NCBI RefSeq assembly: GCF_027409185.1
Contig: NC_084463.1
Coordinates: 71,099,852-71,163,851, forward strand
Direction of reading: 5' to 3'
Source of the DNA: Cynocephalus volans
Lineage: Eukaryota > Chordata > Mammalia > Dermoptera > Cynocephalidae
Length of the DNA stretch: 64,000 bases
In this document: positions 1 through 10,922 of the stretch, one piece after another
How the letters are laid out: the number at the start of each line of letters is the position of its first letter
Numbering within the stretch: position 1 is the stretch's first letter
Notes under the pieces: generated by a model
The model's database searches: none
The model's input: only the letters and a program-made list of their open reading frames with translations
What the model was told of the DNA's origin: nothing
Translations under genes and position numbers: made by a program

Positions 1-330
1 GTTAACCTTAAGAAGAGACAATTCGGAGAAAACAAGAAAGCTGTCTTCAAATATTTGAAGGGCTGTCATGTCGAAGAGAGAACAAACGTGATCTCTATTG
101 TTCTGAAAGGTCATATTGGCATGTGTGGGTTGGAAACTCAGAATTACGAAGAGACAGCTCTCAATCCAATCGAAGGTGGAATTATTTTTTTTAAAACCAA
201 GGGGACTATTTTTGAAAAGTTGGACTTTTCTTGCTGTTTGTATATATGAGGTTTATATACATTAAATTTGTGGATTTTTTTTAAACCAAATGAGTCAGAC
301 TTCCAAATTAGTATGTTGCTTTCAAAATTG
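1..330. other. unassigned intergenic DNA
   Basis: A+T-rich sequence with no recognisable gene or repeat. The short open frames here are under 65 codons and show no domain or signal. Confidence 0.5.
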
Positions 331-437
331 TCATCCTGCTAGAGTGCAGTCTTTTAACACCAAGGTCACAGCTTCAAATCCCCATACCAGCCAGCCACCA
401 AAAAAAATAAATAAAAATTTTAAAAATAAAAATAAAA
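331..437 (+). mobile_element. tRNA-Ile-type SINE, 5'-truncated
   Basis: The stretch retains the second half of the tRNA-Ile-like head (a run ending in AACACCAAGGTCA), a degraded B box, the CCAGCCAGCC closing stem and an A-rich AAATAAATAAA tail. The 5' half with the A box is missing or too diverged. The same layout recurs at 4109-4217, 48789-48899 and 53343-53409. It fits the tRNA-Ile-derived CYN-type SINEs of colugos. Confidence 0.7.
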
Positions 438-904
438 AATTGTCTCCTTGCAAGGTTATAAACTTATTTCAGGGAGGATGACCCTGACCAGGACAGTTTT
501 AGAACACCTTTTTGAGAAAAGCCTTTACAGCCTGTAGACTATTTTCTCCTGAAATGCCTCTGCAATGGTAAATCCACAATATTTCATTCTTGAGCAGGTC
601 AAAAGGTATCTAGACCCATATCTCTCTCATAAATAATGTGATTAATAAAGGTGGATGATACTTTTGAGGAATAAGAAAGTCAAAATCAAAGTGTTACTAT
701 GAATTTTAAAATGGAGTCACTTAGGTTTCCTAAAAGCATTTATTGCTGAGATGCCTCCCTAACCCTGCTAACTAACTTGAGAATGGAGGGTCACTCGGGC
801 AGGAAGAATTTTCAGTGTGTTCTTTGCTCATGACTCAAACCAAAAATGGAACAAAAGAATGTGGCACCCCTTCCCCTGGATGCTCTATGAGCTCCCAGGT
901 ATAG
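438..904. other. unassigned intergenic DNA
   Basis: No gene, RNA or recognised repeat was seen. The stretch contains only short chance open frames. Confidence 0.45.
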
Positions 905-1110
905 AAAGAGGTACAGTGTGGCAACTGGAACTGGGTTCCAACCCTGGTTCAGCCAGCACTAGCCAGATCACAGGAACTCATAATGTTCTTATGCCTGTAA
1001 AATTTGAATGACAGTAAACACCTCAAAGGGTTGTTTTGAGAATTTAGATAATATTAAGCTCTCAAAAGGTGCATTACTATTACCATTGTTAGTAGTGTTG
1101 TTTTCATTCT
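905..1110 (+). repeat. MIR SINE fragment
   Basis: MIR-like order is visible: a GGGTTCCAACCCTGG-type head, then TGCCTGTAAAATTTGAATGA, AAAGGGTTGTTTTGAGAATTTA and the trailing TTACTATTACCATTGTTA segment. This is the usual sense-strand order of the MIR core and tail. Diverged; ends approximate. Confidence 0.65.
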
Positions 1111-1442
1111 GAGACACCCTTTTCATCACACTTCCTCACCTTGTTCATTTTGCTTTCCCTGATTTTAAAATTAGTTTGCATAAGACATTTTAATTACCCT
1201 AATTTCCAATCCTCTATAATCTGCTTTAAGGGACTTTGTCAAATTATGTGTGACAGCATTTCTATACACAACATAAGGATTAAAAAACAAAGCTGTTTTT
1301 AAAACACGTTTCATCATCCAATGATATACAGACTATACTAAGTTTTCAGTGCTATCACAATATACAAGCTAATAAAATTTATAAAGAAATTTTTAAAAGA
1401 TTTGGGACAAGATTGTTGGGTTTCCTGTGAACACAAGACCAA

Positions 1443-1785
1443 GAGTGCAGACACTGAAGCAGACTCTCTGGGACAAAATCCCCTCATCAGCTCTCTAATA
1501 TTGGGCAAGTTGCTTAACCTCTGAGTGCCTCAGTTTTCTGATCTTTAAATTGGGTGTAATAATATGAGAGTACTTCAAAAAGTTCATGGAAAATAGAATT
1601 GAAAGATTAATATTAATCTTTCCATGAATTTTTTGAAGTACGCTTGTAGAATCTACATTATAGGGTTGGTGTGAGAATTAAATGAGTAAAAACATTTTAC
1701 CCAGGAGTAAAATGTACTTAGAATAGTGCTTGGCATGTGGTGAGAACTAATAAGTGGTAGCTATGATTATGATTGTTGGTGGCCC
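1443..1785 (+). repeat. MIR SINE split by a mariner MITE
   Basis: Clear MIR core: TTGGGCAAGTTGCTTAACCT, CTGAGTGCCTCAGTTTTCTGA, then after an interruption ATAGGGTTGGTGTGAGAATT, AAATGAGT and TAGTGCTTGGCATGTGGT. The core is broken at 1565-1646 by a palindromic MITE flanked by TA, so the MITE landed in an existing MIR. Confidence 0.85.
1565..1646. mobile_element. palindromic mariner-type MITE, copy 1
   Basis: An 82-bp near-perfect palindrome. The left arm has GTACTTCAAAAAGTTCATGG and the right arm has CCATGAATTTTTTGAAGTAC. It is flanked by TA on both sides (1563-1564 and 1647-1648), the target duplication of mariner/Tc1 elements. There is no coding capacity, so it is non-autonomous. Related copies lie at 4044-4232 and 54570-54649. 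The family name is not certain. Confidence 0.85.
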
Positions 1786-2214
1786 ATTGTAGCAGAGACG
1801 TAATGTTTAAACTTACAGAAGAAAAATAGAATAGTGGATGGCAGATATGATTTCACAGAAAACGGGTCTCATTGTGGTATCCAAATTAGCTCTTTAAAGT
1901 TCCCTGCACTTGATTAACTGTGGAATACAATCCAAGGAGTCTGGCACACATGCTAGACAGGGTTGTACACGCCACAGACATGCAAGGCTGCCAGCTGAGT
2001 TAGATCCTCAGAACTCACAGCCAAGTCCAACATGAACTACCTTTGAAATCACTTTTCAGCATTCATTCAATATTGTATTAAATGTTTTCCTCAAATTATA
2101 TTTTTATATATAATGCATGGAAATTAGATACAGGGTTTAGCAATATAAAAAAGTGTTGATTTGTGAGTACAGCAAAGATCGATGTTACACATTTACAAAA
2201 AGGGAGAACGTGAT
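1786..2214. other. unassigned intergenic DNA
   Basis: Nothing recognisable as a gene or named repeat. Confidence 0.45.
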
Positions 2215-2350
2215 GAACGGAGTTCCACAACCTGGGTTTAACCCCCAGGTCTATGAGGAGTTCACTGAGTGACCTTGGCCTAGTTATTTGTCTTTTGGGC
2301 CTCAGATTCCCCAGCTGTGGAAAGGAAAAATTAGATGACTCATTGTTTTC
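2215..2350 (+). repeat. MIR SINE fragment
   Basis: MIR core words in order: AACCTGGGTTTAACCC, TGAGTGACCTTGGCCTAGTT, GGGCCTCAGATTCCCCAGCTG. Sense orientation, truncated after the CTCAG...TGTGG block. Confidence 0.7.
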
Positions 2351-4043
2351 TAAACTGTAGTCATCCATAAGAGCCTTATGATTAATTGCCAAATGCATGT
2401 ATGTATTCACCCTATACAGTACCTTTAAAATCACGGTTGTCTTGTACCATTTAAAATTTTTATAATATTAAGATATTTACCTATTTATACTTTAAAATTA
2501 AAAAATAATTCACTCGTGTGCAATCTAGATCATATTGTGTGCTGTATAGGAAACAGAATAGATGATCACTGAGGTCCCTTATAATGTGCAGACTCAGTCA
2601 TGCTGTACCAGAAAAAAAGGAAAGAAAGTAGGAAGGAAGGATAGTATGCAAGTAAACAATCTTCGGCTTTGCAATGTCTGCATAATTTTTTCATTTTCAG
2701 TTAGAGGAGACAGACCCAAGCAGACTATTATCTTTCAATGTGGAAGATTCCACTTCATCTCAAAGTCAATGCTTTGGCCAGCCATATTAGAGACTATTAG
2801 ATACAGCAAGAAAATTGAAATTCAAACCACAAGACTACCAAGAGAACTGAGTCATCCCCATCAGTCCAAATGAAGGGCAGGATAGCATGACTCAAGTTCA
2901 AGCTGGAGAAGAGTCAAGTCTTACGTGACAGGAAAGGCGAGGCGTTTCCACAGAAAGAAGCGAGGAAGATGTAATGTGAGGATAAGGGGGAAACAAAATG
3001 TTTGTTCCTTTGCATTCTCCCACTTACTTTTTCTCAATTGTCATCTTTGTCACGTAAAATTTACTGTCTCAACTGAATCAGAACATCGAGTAGGTTGTTA
3101 ATGACCTTCATAAATCAGGTAAATTAGATATTTTTTTTTCTTACCATTTTTCTTCTACAATGATTGTGATCAATTGACGTTGCCTCTCATCCAAAGGAGA
3201 AAGGAGAGGCCCTGCCTTCTCTGTGTGAAGAAAAGGCAAATATAAGCCAAGGGGCTCGCGCTCCCAGAAGCTGCTCTGTCGTTCTTCAGCCTCGAGGTTC
3301 CCTCTGTCCATACTGCAGACTGTCCACAGCACCACAGGAGCCAGAAAGAGAAGTGAGTTCCCCTCTGAGAGCTAAGGCTTAGGCTGTGGTCTTGTGTGAC
3401 ATGCAAGGCTCAGCACGCAGGGGTGTATAAAAATCAGGAGAGCAGGAAGGACCCTCTGCTGTCCTGTCTATCTGGTTTAAGGCAGGGGCCTCAAGTTCTC
3501 TGCTTCTTTATAGTCTGCGTCCCCAAGCACTGTCAAGTGGGATCCTTGGATCCCCATGAGTTATCTTGTTGGATCTTTCAGAATACTTAAATTATTTATG
3601 GCAAGGGAAACTTGGTGAAAAATGTCAGCCTCTACACCAGAGTCATAGAAAATCCAGGGAAAAACTAAACCCACAGCTGGACCCTAAGAAGGAAGATGTC
3701 AGTTTCGCTCTCGCTGCTCAGCTGCTGCTGCTTACACAGTGGCCGTGGATTAAGCTTCCCCTTCAGAGAACTGAATGTAAAATTTGCTCACTCTAACATG
3801 TGGATTATCAATCTGAAGGACGCTGTGAAGATTTTTGAGTGTACTTTCCTGATGGTTTTCTTTCCTGAAATTAGTCACCACAAATCCTCTAGAGTACAAG
3901 TGAAGGGATAATATGCATATTCTGGACTTCCAAGGGTTCCAAGCATTTTCCACATGTCGGGGTTCCCAACACTGTTGTAAGTTATGTTTTAGTTTCCTAC
4001 AGCTTGAGGTATCCATGGGAGTGTACAGTCTGAAGTACACATA
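2351..4043. other. unassigned intergenic DNA
   Basis: About 1.7 kb without a recognisable gene. Open frames up to 114 codons overlap on both strands and have no domain, signal peptide or codon pattern that would support them. A T-run lies near 3131. Confidence 0.45.
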
Positions 4044-4232
4044 TGAAGGTACTTGAAAAAGTTCATGAAAAAATAGAATTGAAAGACAATACAAATCTTT
4101 CCATGAGCTTTTTTTTTTTTTTTTTTTTTTTTTGGCTGTTGGTCAGTAGGGGGATCCGAACCCTTGACTTTGGTGTTAAAACAGCACACTCTAACAGACT
4201 GAGCTAACCAGCCAGGCTTTATGAACTTTGAG
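4044..4232. mobile_element. mariner-type MITE, copy 2, split by a SINE
   Basis: The left arm (GGTACTTGAAAAAGTTCATG, then AATAGAATTGAAAGACAATA) preceded by TA matches copies 1 and 3. The element is interrupted after CCATGAGCTT by an antisense tRNA-Ile SINE and resumes with TATGAACTTTGAGGG. The ATGAGCTT/ATGAACTT pair on the two sides of the SINE is its likely target duplication. The right end is degraded. Confidence 0.75.
4109..4217 (-). mobile_element. tRNA-Ile-derived SINE (CYN-type), full head
   Basis: On the minus strand: GGCTGGTTAGCTCAGTCTGT (A-box region), TTAGAGTGTGCTG, AACACCAAAGTCAAGGGTTC, GGATCCCC (B box), a closing stem and a poly(A) tail, seen as T25 at 4109-4133. The head tracks tRNA-Ile almost base for base but includes an extra base in the B-box loop. 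It would be transcribed from an internal Pol III promoter and mobilised by L1. It is nested in MITE copy 2. This family is the best evidence for a dermopteran host. Confidence 0.88.
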
Positions 4233-4734
4233 GGCCCCTGGCAGTTGGTGTTAGACCTGTGCATCGTGGAGCTGCCGCAGTGGTGGCTCCTAGTCACCGC
4301 TCTCTGCCTCCTCTTCCCCGAGAAACATCCCCTCCTCCCATCCTAGGGAGAAGGATTTACCTACAGACTGTGGGCCTCTATTGTATTTTACTCACCGATG
4401 GCTTTTAGACAGAGGGCAGTTGGAGCCTTTGTTTTATAAATGAAAAAATCGAGTCATGGAACAAGGAGAGAAGCCTTCCCCCAAACTCAAACTCACCCAA
4501 AAGTTGCTTCTTGCTCTTTGTATGTCTCATGGCTCCTCTGTCCTAGCACTCACTCTACCATGAGTAGCATGAAACTACCATTAGGGTTTAAGTGGACACA
4601 TCAAATTCCATATGATTCAAGGAGGGGGGGTAAGCTCCAACTAGGGAGAGAATAACATGACAAACATAACTCAATTTTTGTAACCACCATTTCCCAAATA
4701 GGCATTGCTGTTTCAAGTTTTCAATACACCATTT
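4233..4734. other. unassigned intergenic DNA
   Basis: No gene or recognised repeat. Contains a G8 run near 4623. Confidence 0.45.
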
Positions 4735-4880
4735 GTGCTGTCTAAAATGTCTTTCTCCCGCTCCCTTTCCTATCAAACTCCTACCTACCCTTCAGAACCC
4801 AAGTCAATGTTACCTTTCTCAGTGAAGCTCCTGTTGGCTTGCACCTGTGCCTCCACTGCCTTCTGTTAGTGTATCTACTG
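4735..4880 (+). repeat. L2 LINE 3' fragment
   Basis: Resembles the 3' end of L2 ORF2 in sense: AATGTCTTTCTCCCGCTCCC, AAACTCCTACCTACCCTTCA, TTTCTCAGTGAAGCTCCTGT, corresponding to the RFH...KCHLL..AF region of the L2 protein end. Decayed and short. Confidence 0.55.
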
Positions 4881-6204
4881 CAGCAGTAAGACAGTGCATT
4901 ATAATCTCCTGCCAATATGGATGAGAACCCTATAACACTGAAAATGTTCGAATTTTGTCCTCACTACAGGCAAACAGCAAACCTAAAACCTTATTCAGAA
5001 ATATGACTCCACCTAATGAACATTTCAACTCATAGTAATCTAGCTGGACTAGGAAGCAGATTGTGCAAACATGCACAATTAGAAAGCCAAATTATACACC
5101 ACTGGGGATTTGTAAAGTGAATCGTTGTCAATCACTGTCCTCCTTCTCAACAAGATGATAATAAGTACTATCCACAGCTCAGTACTGCTCAGGGAATATA
5201 TTGCAGAACATGCAAGTGATATTAATTAGGAAAGAATGTAGTATGCCGGGATTTTACAACTGAAAAAGATTCTGGAGGTCACTCTACCTCTTTAACAGGA
5301 AGGCCTCTACACTGCCTTGATGAACATACAAGCAGCAGGTTCCATTTTCCACTTGTGAATACTAAAGTCATATTGTTATTTTCAAAGAACTGCACAGAGT
5401 GATTTGTAGAGCCTATTTTTTCCTACCCTGTAGTTCAGTAGGCATGAGCTTGCAGCCTTAGGAAAGAGCAGGCTACACTTACCAAACCGTTGCTGCATGT
5501 GGAATCCCATAAATAGGTGAACAGCATCCCAGAGAAAGAGATAAAGGATTTATGTGCCTTCAGAGAAGCAACGCATTGACTTGAGGTAACAGGCCTAAGT
5601 TATGAGTGGGCACGATCCATGCCATCCCGATGGATGGCTGCCCTGTGAGACCTTTAAGAAACACAGCAGGACGATAAGAAACACCACAGAGGCAGAGCAC
5701 CAAGGTGAAAGCTGCAGCTTTCCCCTTCCGGCTGTCAGCATTAGTTCCCGCTGTGCTCATGTGGAGCCACAAAACCCAGGCTCTACCCACTGTGGAGAGG
5801 ATGGTCTGCAGCTGTCATCACTCACGCAGAGGTAATTACCTTTCTCTCCGTTCACTGTCCTGCTGCTCCTGCGGAAGCTCAGCTTCCCGTCGTGATGTAC
5901 TGTATTGTCCACTCTTGCCCCTCTTTGCTGCCAAAGGCCACTCTCGCTGTTCCAGATGAAACATCTCTCTGTAATCATGGTAACTGGTGAAGCAATATGA
6001 TCATTAGCCAGCTCATAATCTTAGGCAAATAAGCTTGATGACGTGCATAAGCACAAAAATTGTGGGCTCTTTTAGTTGACAGTGCTAAAAGTTATCCTGC
6101 TATGTTTCTTTGAAAAGCTTTTCAGATCATTTTAAAACAGTATGCGGGTAGTTTTCAAAGGCAAGTAGGCTGCCAATATCTTGTGGGAGACAACTGTGAA
6201 TGCA
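4881..6204. other. unassigned intergenic DNA
   Basis: About 1.3 kb with no supportable gene. Overlapping short frames near 5560-5980 are on both strands and lack any recognisable domain. Confidence 0.45.
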
Positions 6205-6440
6205 CCATGGTATGGTGGAAAGAATTCACAGTCAACAATCCCAGCTTAGCCCCTCATTAAACTATGACTTTTGATCAAGTTGCTAATGATTTAGGTCCTG
6301 GTTTCCTCATCTGTAAAACAGAGGTACTGATACCTTCTTTCTAGGGCTGTTGTGCAAGTAGTTTACATGAAGTTTTGACCACAATGTTGGCACACAATAA
6401 ATAATAGCTTTTAACATTATTAGTAGTAGTATTACCTCCC
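6205..6440 (+). repeat. MIR SINE fragment
   Basis: MIR order in sense: CATGGTATGGTGGAAAGAAT, CTATGACTTTTGATCAAGTT, GGTTTCCTCATCTGTAAAAC, TCTAGGGCTGTTGTGCAAGT and TGGCACACAATAAATAATAG. A nearly complete core plus tail. Confidence 0.8.
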
Positions 6441-6844
6441 ACTTCTTTCCCCAAATTTACATCTACATCTAACAAGCCATGTCTTCTTACCCCTCGATTA
6501 TAGTTGAGTGTATTTGTAAAAGCAGTTCTGAGAATCATTCTAAACTTAGCTTCTAGTAAAAAGCTTCATAATACCAAATTTTATAATCTTGGAATTTTCA
6601 ATATTAAGGTACTATCTTACTTGTATTACAAATTAGATGGTTAAAAATATAAACCATAGACATAAAGTAGAAGGGAGAAAGACTCCCCCAACAGACCACT
6701 GGAAGCCATCAAGGAGTTTTGCTAGCTCCAGCTAGCAAATTCTTTGCAAAGACCAAGAATTGGGAGCTGGAGCAAAAGCTATGCTGGAAAAGTTCTTGGA
6801 CTTTTCTTATAATATGATGCAAGCAATATAATAGAGACTTTATA
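6441..6844. other. unassigned intergenic DNA
   Basis: No gene or recognised repeat. Confidence 0.4.
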
Positions 6845-7060
6845 TTATCCAAAATTTGTGGAGCACCCGCTACATGCCAGATACTGGCACTGGGAATAAG
6901 CAGCGAACAGAAACAAGTTCCTGCCTTTATGGATCTGACCTTCTAGTTGAGGGAAACAGACAACAGATAAATAAACGCATAAATGTGTGAAAATAAGTGC
7001 TGCAGAGAAGTAAAGCAATGAAATGGGGCAGAGATTCAGTTGTTTGGGGGGTAAAGTTGC

Positions 7061-7782
7061 TGTCACACGGGAGCCCCAAATCTGAGAGGACACTTGGCGT
7101 AGTGTTTATCTGTTCTGAAGAAATCACCCAGAGGTCCAGAGGGTAGAGACACTGGTTTATTAGACTGATGAGAAGCACCGATAGTGGCCAGTGAGAAGTG
7201 CACACACCACAGAGCGCACACAGCAGTTATATAGTTAACAGATCAAAGGAGGAATGTAAATCACTTTCATGTGCAGGCCCTCAACCAGCTAATGTAAATC
7301 ATTTTTACATACTCAGTGTCCTGCATCTTCCAGCATCCTATTTATCTAAAGGGGACATACCTTTCCTTGGGTAACTGTCTTGGCCAGGGGCAGTCCCCCA
7401 GGGAGGAGGGAAGGGAACTGTGAGGAAAATGGAGACAGACTGGTCAGGCTCCCTCAACTCCTATCCGGCTGAGCATGGCTCAGCCTGTCTGTTGTAAATT
7501 CGTTAATTGTGCGTGTGCGCCCAGGTGCACCTTGGTTATCTCACTCTAGTATAAAAGACAATGGCTCTGATCTGCTGGGGGCTGAGCTCGTGTCCGAATA
7601 AAGCATGTCAACCTTGCCAACGGCTCTGGGATCTTTCCAAATACCTAGCTCGCAACCTGCATAGGAGGGGTCTGTGACCCAGTCTGCACAGGATGGGTTT
7701 GAAGGGTCTGTGACCCAGCCCAACAGGAACTCTGGTATGCAAGGCAGGGGGGAATAGGGCTATGTCCAGCATCTCCCCTACA
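7061..7782 (+). mobile_element. solo LTR with 5-bp target duplication GTTGC
   Basis: Begins TGTCACACGGGAG and ends TCCCCTACA (TG...CA). It is flanked by GTTGC at 7056-7060 and 7783-7787. A TATA box (TATAAAAG, about 7551) precedes an AATAAA at about 7598, which sets sense orientation. U5 carries two near-repeats of GGGTCTGTGACCCAG (about 7660-7722). No internal retroviral sequence adjoins, so it is a solo LTR. The family is not named; its U5 reappears inverted at 8244-8390. The inserted unit interrupts an L2. Confidence 0.75.
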
Positions 7783-8243
7783 GTTGCCATTTTAATATGA
7801 TCATTAAAATAATCAGGGAAAGCCTCACTAAAAGGGGGCATTTGAGCAGAGACCTAAAGGAATTGAGAGACAAGCTATTTGGATATCTGGGGGGAAAGGG
7901 GGTCAGGCACAGGAAATAGCAAATGCAAATATCTTTAGGAAAATTTGAACAGAAGAATACCGTGGTATACAAATGCACTTCAAAAAATTCCTCTGGATGC
8001 TCTGTTGAGGGTAGATTTCATGTCAAGTTCAGAAACAAGGGGACCAGTCAGGAAGCTAATCCAGAAAAGAGGGTGTCATGACCCAGAGTGGTAGTGGGAA
8101 AGTGCTAAGAAATACAGCGTTTGGATGCATTTCGAAGGGGAGTGTAAAGTTATGCTACTACACTAGCTGTAGGGGTAGGTAAATCATAACTAAAGCCATA
8201 ACTAAAGTTTCATTATTTTAGTTATATAAGTTTCCATTTGTAT

Positions 8244-8390
8244 TGCCAGGGCTAGGGCTCAGACCCTTCATACCCATTGTACAGACTGGGTCACCTGATC
8301 CCTCACATGCCAGGTTGGGTAGTGTCGCCAGACCCCTCACACACAGGTCCATGCTAGGTAATTGGGAAAGATCCCAGGAGCCATTGGATG
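8244..8390 (-). repeat. inverted fragment of the same LTR family
   Basis: The minus strand reads GGCTCCTGGGATCTTTCCCA, then ACCTAGC, GAGGGGTCTGG, GTGACCCAGTCTGTACA and ATGGGTATGAAGGGTCTG. This is collinear with 7620-7715 of the upstream LTR. It is U5 only, truncated at the AATAAA side. It forms a loose inverted pair with the LTR about 0.5 kb upstream. Confidence 0.7.
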
Positions 8391-8690
8391 TGCAGTGTGA
8401 GAAAATCATGGTCAATGCTAACACATTAGGCTTATGTATCCAAAAGAGTGAAGGTGCCATCTACAGAGTTGAGGAAGATTGAGAAAGGAGTAGATTTGGG
8501 GGGAAGATAAAAGTTCCAACCTAGACATTTGAGAGGCCTGTTAGACATCGCAGTGGGGATGTTGAATACTCAGTTCTTATTCAAGTCTAGAGTTTAGGGG
8601 AAAAGTCTAGGATGTAGATATAAATTTGGGAGTCATTAATCTATAGATGATGTTTAAAGCTGTGGTACTGAATGAGATCATCTAGTGAAT

Positions 8691-10213
8691 GAATAGAAAA
8701 TGGCAAGAGAAGTTTGAGGACTCAAATCTTGTTAAGCAGCCAAAACAGAATGAAAGGGAAATGGGATATAATGAGAATCTCCCCACAGCTTATGTGGTGT
8801 GGAAAGGGTTCCAGAACTTCTGCATGCTCTGGGGTGAACATGGAGAGTCATTGATGATGCTGACTGGTCAACCTGTAAGGGAAGGTGACTGCACTAGGAG
8901 CAAAGTGGTCCCCAAGCGAGAGCCACAGCCAGATACCAAGGAGACACTCAGCCCAAGCAAGGACCAGGGTGGTAGACTGAATCTTTAGGCTTTGACTCTA
9001 CCAGGATCTGATTAAACCAAGAAAGAAAATCTCCCAACTTCATAAGCTACAGACTTAACCATCAGATGCCAGCAGGACACCCACTGACCACAGGAAAAGT
9101 GGCATCTCCTGGAACTAGAGGAGCCAAGAAAATGCTACAAAGACATAGGTACATAGCTCCAGAGCTGCTCCTCTTCTCTGCTACCGTGAGGTCATATAAG
9201 CTTCCTCTCTTATTCTCAGATCAGAGAAGCAGAGATGGGGGAGCATAAAAACAAAGATTCATCCAAAAAGGACTGAATCATATATCAGATGCTACTGAAA
9301 TTACAGGATTCAATGGAGTGTACTGAATGGGACTAAATTAAGTATTCTCTCCCCTCTGCTACCGAGTAATGAGGGGGCTTCTTAAGATGATTCAATGAAT
9401 TATATAAACACAGAAGCTGTAATTTCTTTTTATATTTGAACGTGAATGTAAATTTACAATCTGAGAAATTTATAAAAGCATCTTGTCAACTGTAAAGTAT
9501 TTAGTGTGAGAAGTGTAGGAGTGTGGGGTATCTAGGAAAGCCCCCAAAGTGTCAGACAATGGGAACCCAGAACACATATTTAGAAGTTACTACAAGGCAG
9601 TGATTAGATAAAACCACTAATATGTATATTAGACTTCATTGCCTGGGAAGATAATGAAACTAAAGAGAAAATATCTCAGGAAATTAACAGTCACATCAAA
9701 TATTATATATTACATTAATTATATGATGTGCTTAGGGCTATTCTTTCAGAAGCAAAACTGATTTACAGGCACCTCCTCAATTTAATGAGTCTTTCTAGAT
9801 CACCTTTACATTGTGTGACATAAAATCTCCCAGAATTCCCACACAGTAGGAAAGAAGAGATGTGCCAAACGTATGGCTCTCGTCCTGATTTACTAATGGA
9901 GCCATGGGTCAAAGGGCAGTAAAGCTGTGGTAGTCAGTCTCTTCCTGTTAACCTTGATCCCTTATGGTGTTGTTCCTGAGAACACAACCCAGTAACCCAC
10001 CTGAACACAAATCTCCATCTCAGAGTCTGTTTCCTGGGGCACTCAACCATGACACATGATTGATGATGTTTTAACTTTAAAAGACTTATCCAATTTTTCT
10101 TCCCCCAACTTCATCTTCCATTGGTTGCCCAGATTCTGTGTAGCACTGAACTGTGCAGGGACTTGCTCTTGGACAATAAAAACTTTTCTCCTTAGTGCTT
10201 AATCTTTGATCTC
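8691..10213. other. unassigned intergenic DNA
   Basis: About 1.5 kb with no supportable gene. A 99-codon frame (8689-8988) directly follows L2 sequence and has no recognised domain; it is treated as chance. 9890-10060 resembles old repeat sequence but was not identified. Confidence 0.45.
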
Positions 10214-10271
10214 TGTGATGGTTAATTTTGTGTGTCAACTTGACAGGGCTAAGGGATACCCAAATAGCTGG

Positions 10272-10646
10272 TGTTAAATCAAACAAAAAAATTTTTGGCC
10301 TCCAATAGCCTCCGTACTCACTCGAGCAACTGCAACCTAAAACTTGGCACATAAGCACATGGGCAAATTGAAAACCTAACTTAGAAATGAGCTTCTGTGC
10401 TTATAGCTGAATCCCAGCCAATTGCAGGCAGTCAACTGTACCTCACTTCCTTTTTCTGTACTGTCACTTCCTTTTTCCTGTCTATAAATCTAACTGACCA
10501 TGCACTTTTTGGTGTAGTCCTTCTGAATCTGTGCCTACTCTAAAGAGTGCCTGATTTGCAAATCGTTTTTTTTTGTTTTGTTTTGTTTTTTTCTTGCTCA
10601 AATTCAATTTGTTAAATTCAATTTCCCTCAGTTTATTCTTTTAACA
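10272..10646 (+). repeat. 5' LTR of the provirus
   Basis: A 375-bp LTR, TGTTAAATCAAA...TCTTTTAACA. A TATA-like TATAAAT lies at about 10483, preceded by two CTGTCACTTCC-type pyrimidine repeats. A T/G-rich run (about 10567-10591) has expanded relative to the 3' copy. It pairs with 16075-16445, sharing blocks such as AAATTGAAAACCTAACTTA, TTTTTGGTGTAGTCC and TTCTTGCTCAAATT. Confidence 0.9.
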
Positions 10647-10670
10647 GATCCGTGTCAGAGAAGTGGGAGC
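10647..10670 (+). promoter_or_regulatory. degenerate primer-binding site, tRNA-Leu-like
   Basis: Immediately after the LTR, CCGTGTCAGAGAAGTGGGA resembles a tRNA-Leu primer-binding site (GTGTCAGGAGTGGGA core) but lacks the expected initial TGG and has an extra AG. The primer assignment is a best guess from this core. Confidence 0.5.
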
Positions 10671-10922
10671 TAAAGTAAAACTCCAGCAACCTCCAGGAAC
10701 ATCAGGTGATCAGTTGAGGTCCCTGTGGAGCAAATTATGCTCACTACTCTTTTGTTTGCAACTGGAGGTCACGGGTGAGTTTTCTCTTGGATTCAGAGCT
10801 CCACTAATGTTGTGTTCTGAGCACTCCAAGTTTATTTGAGCAATATTTCGACTGGGCCATGTCCAGGGTCGGATTGGATTTGATAATTTAACTGGATTGG
10901 ATTCAGTTAGAGGTCTCGAACC

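Larger units (their letters stand above)
6845..8690 (-). mobile_element. L2 LINE, antisense, interrupted by LTRs
   Basis: Read on the minus strand this is the RT-domain to 3' part of an L2 (CR1-clade) LINE. Plus-strand landmarks in order: GAGCACCCGCTACATGCCAG (3' end), CAGATAAATAAACGCATAAA, TCAGGGAAAGCCTCACTAAA, GGGCATTTGAGCAGAGACCT, AGGAAATAGCAAATGCAAAT, AAATTTGGGAGTCATTAATC and TGAATGAGATCATC. The frame is heavily broken. A 722-bp LTR (7061-7782) sits between flanks that join cleanly after removing GTTGC, and a second LTR fragment (about 8244-8390) interrupts it again. No retrotransposition competence remains. Confidence 0.75.

Noticed and set aside
4109-4217. Possible functional tRNA-Ile gene
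   Set aside because: The A-rich tail, degraded acceptor stem pairing and repeated dispersed copies show a SINE rather than a tRNA gene.
3750-4297. Antisense frames of 102 and 114 codons
   Set aside because: The frames cross a MITE and a SINE, and the lysine run comes from the SINE poly(A) tail.
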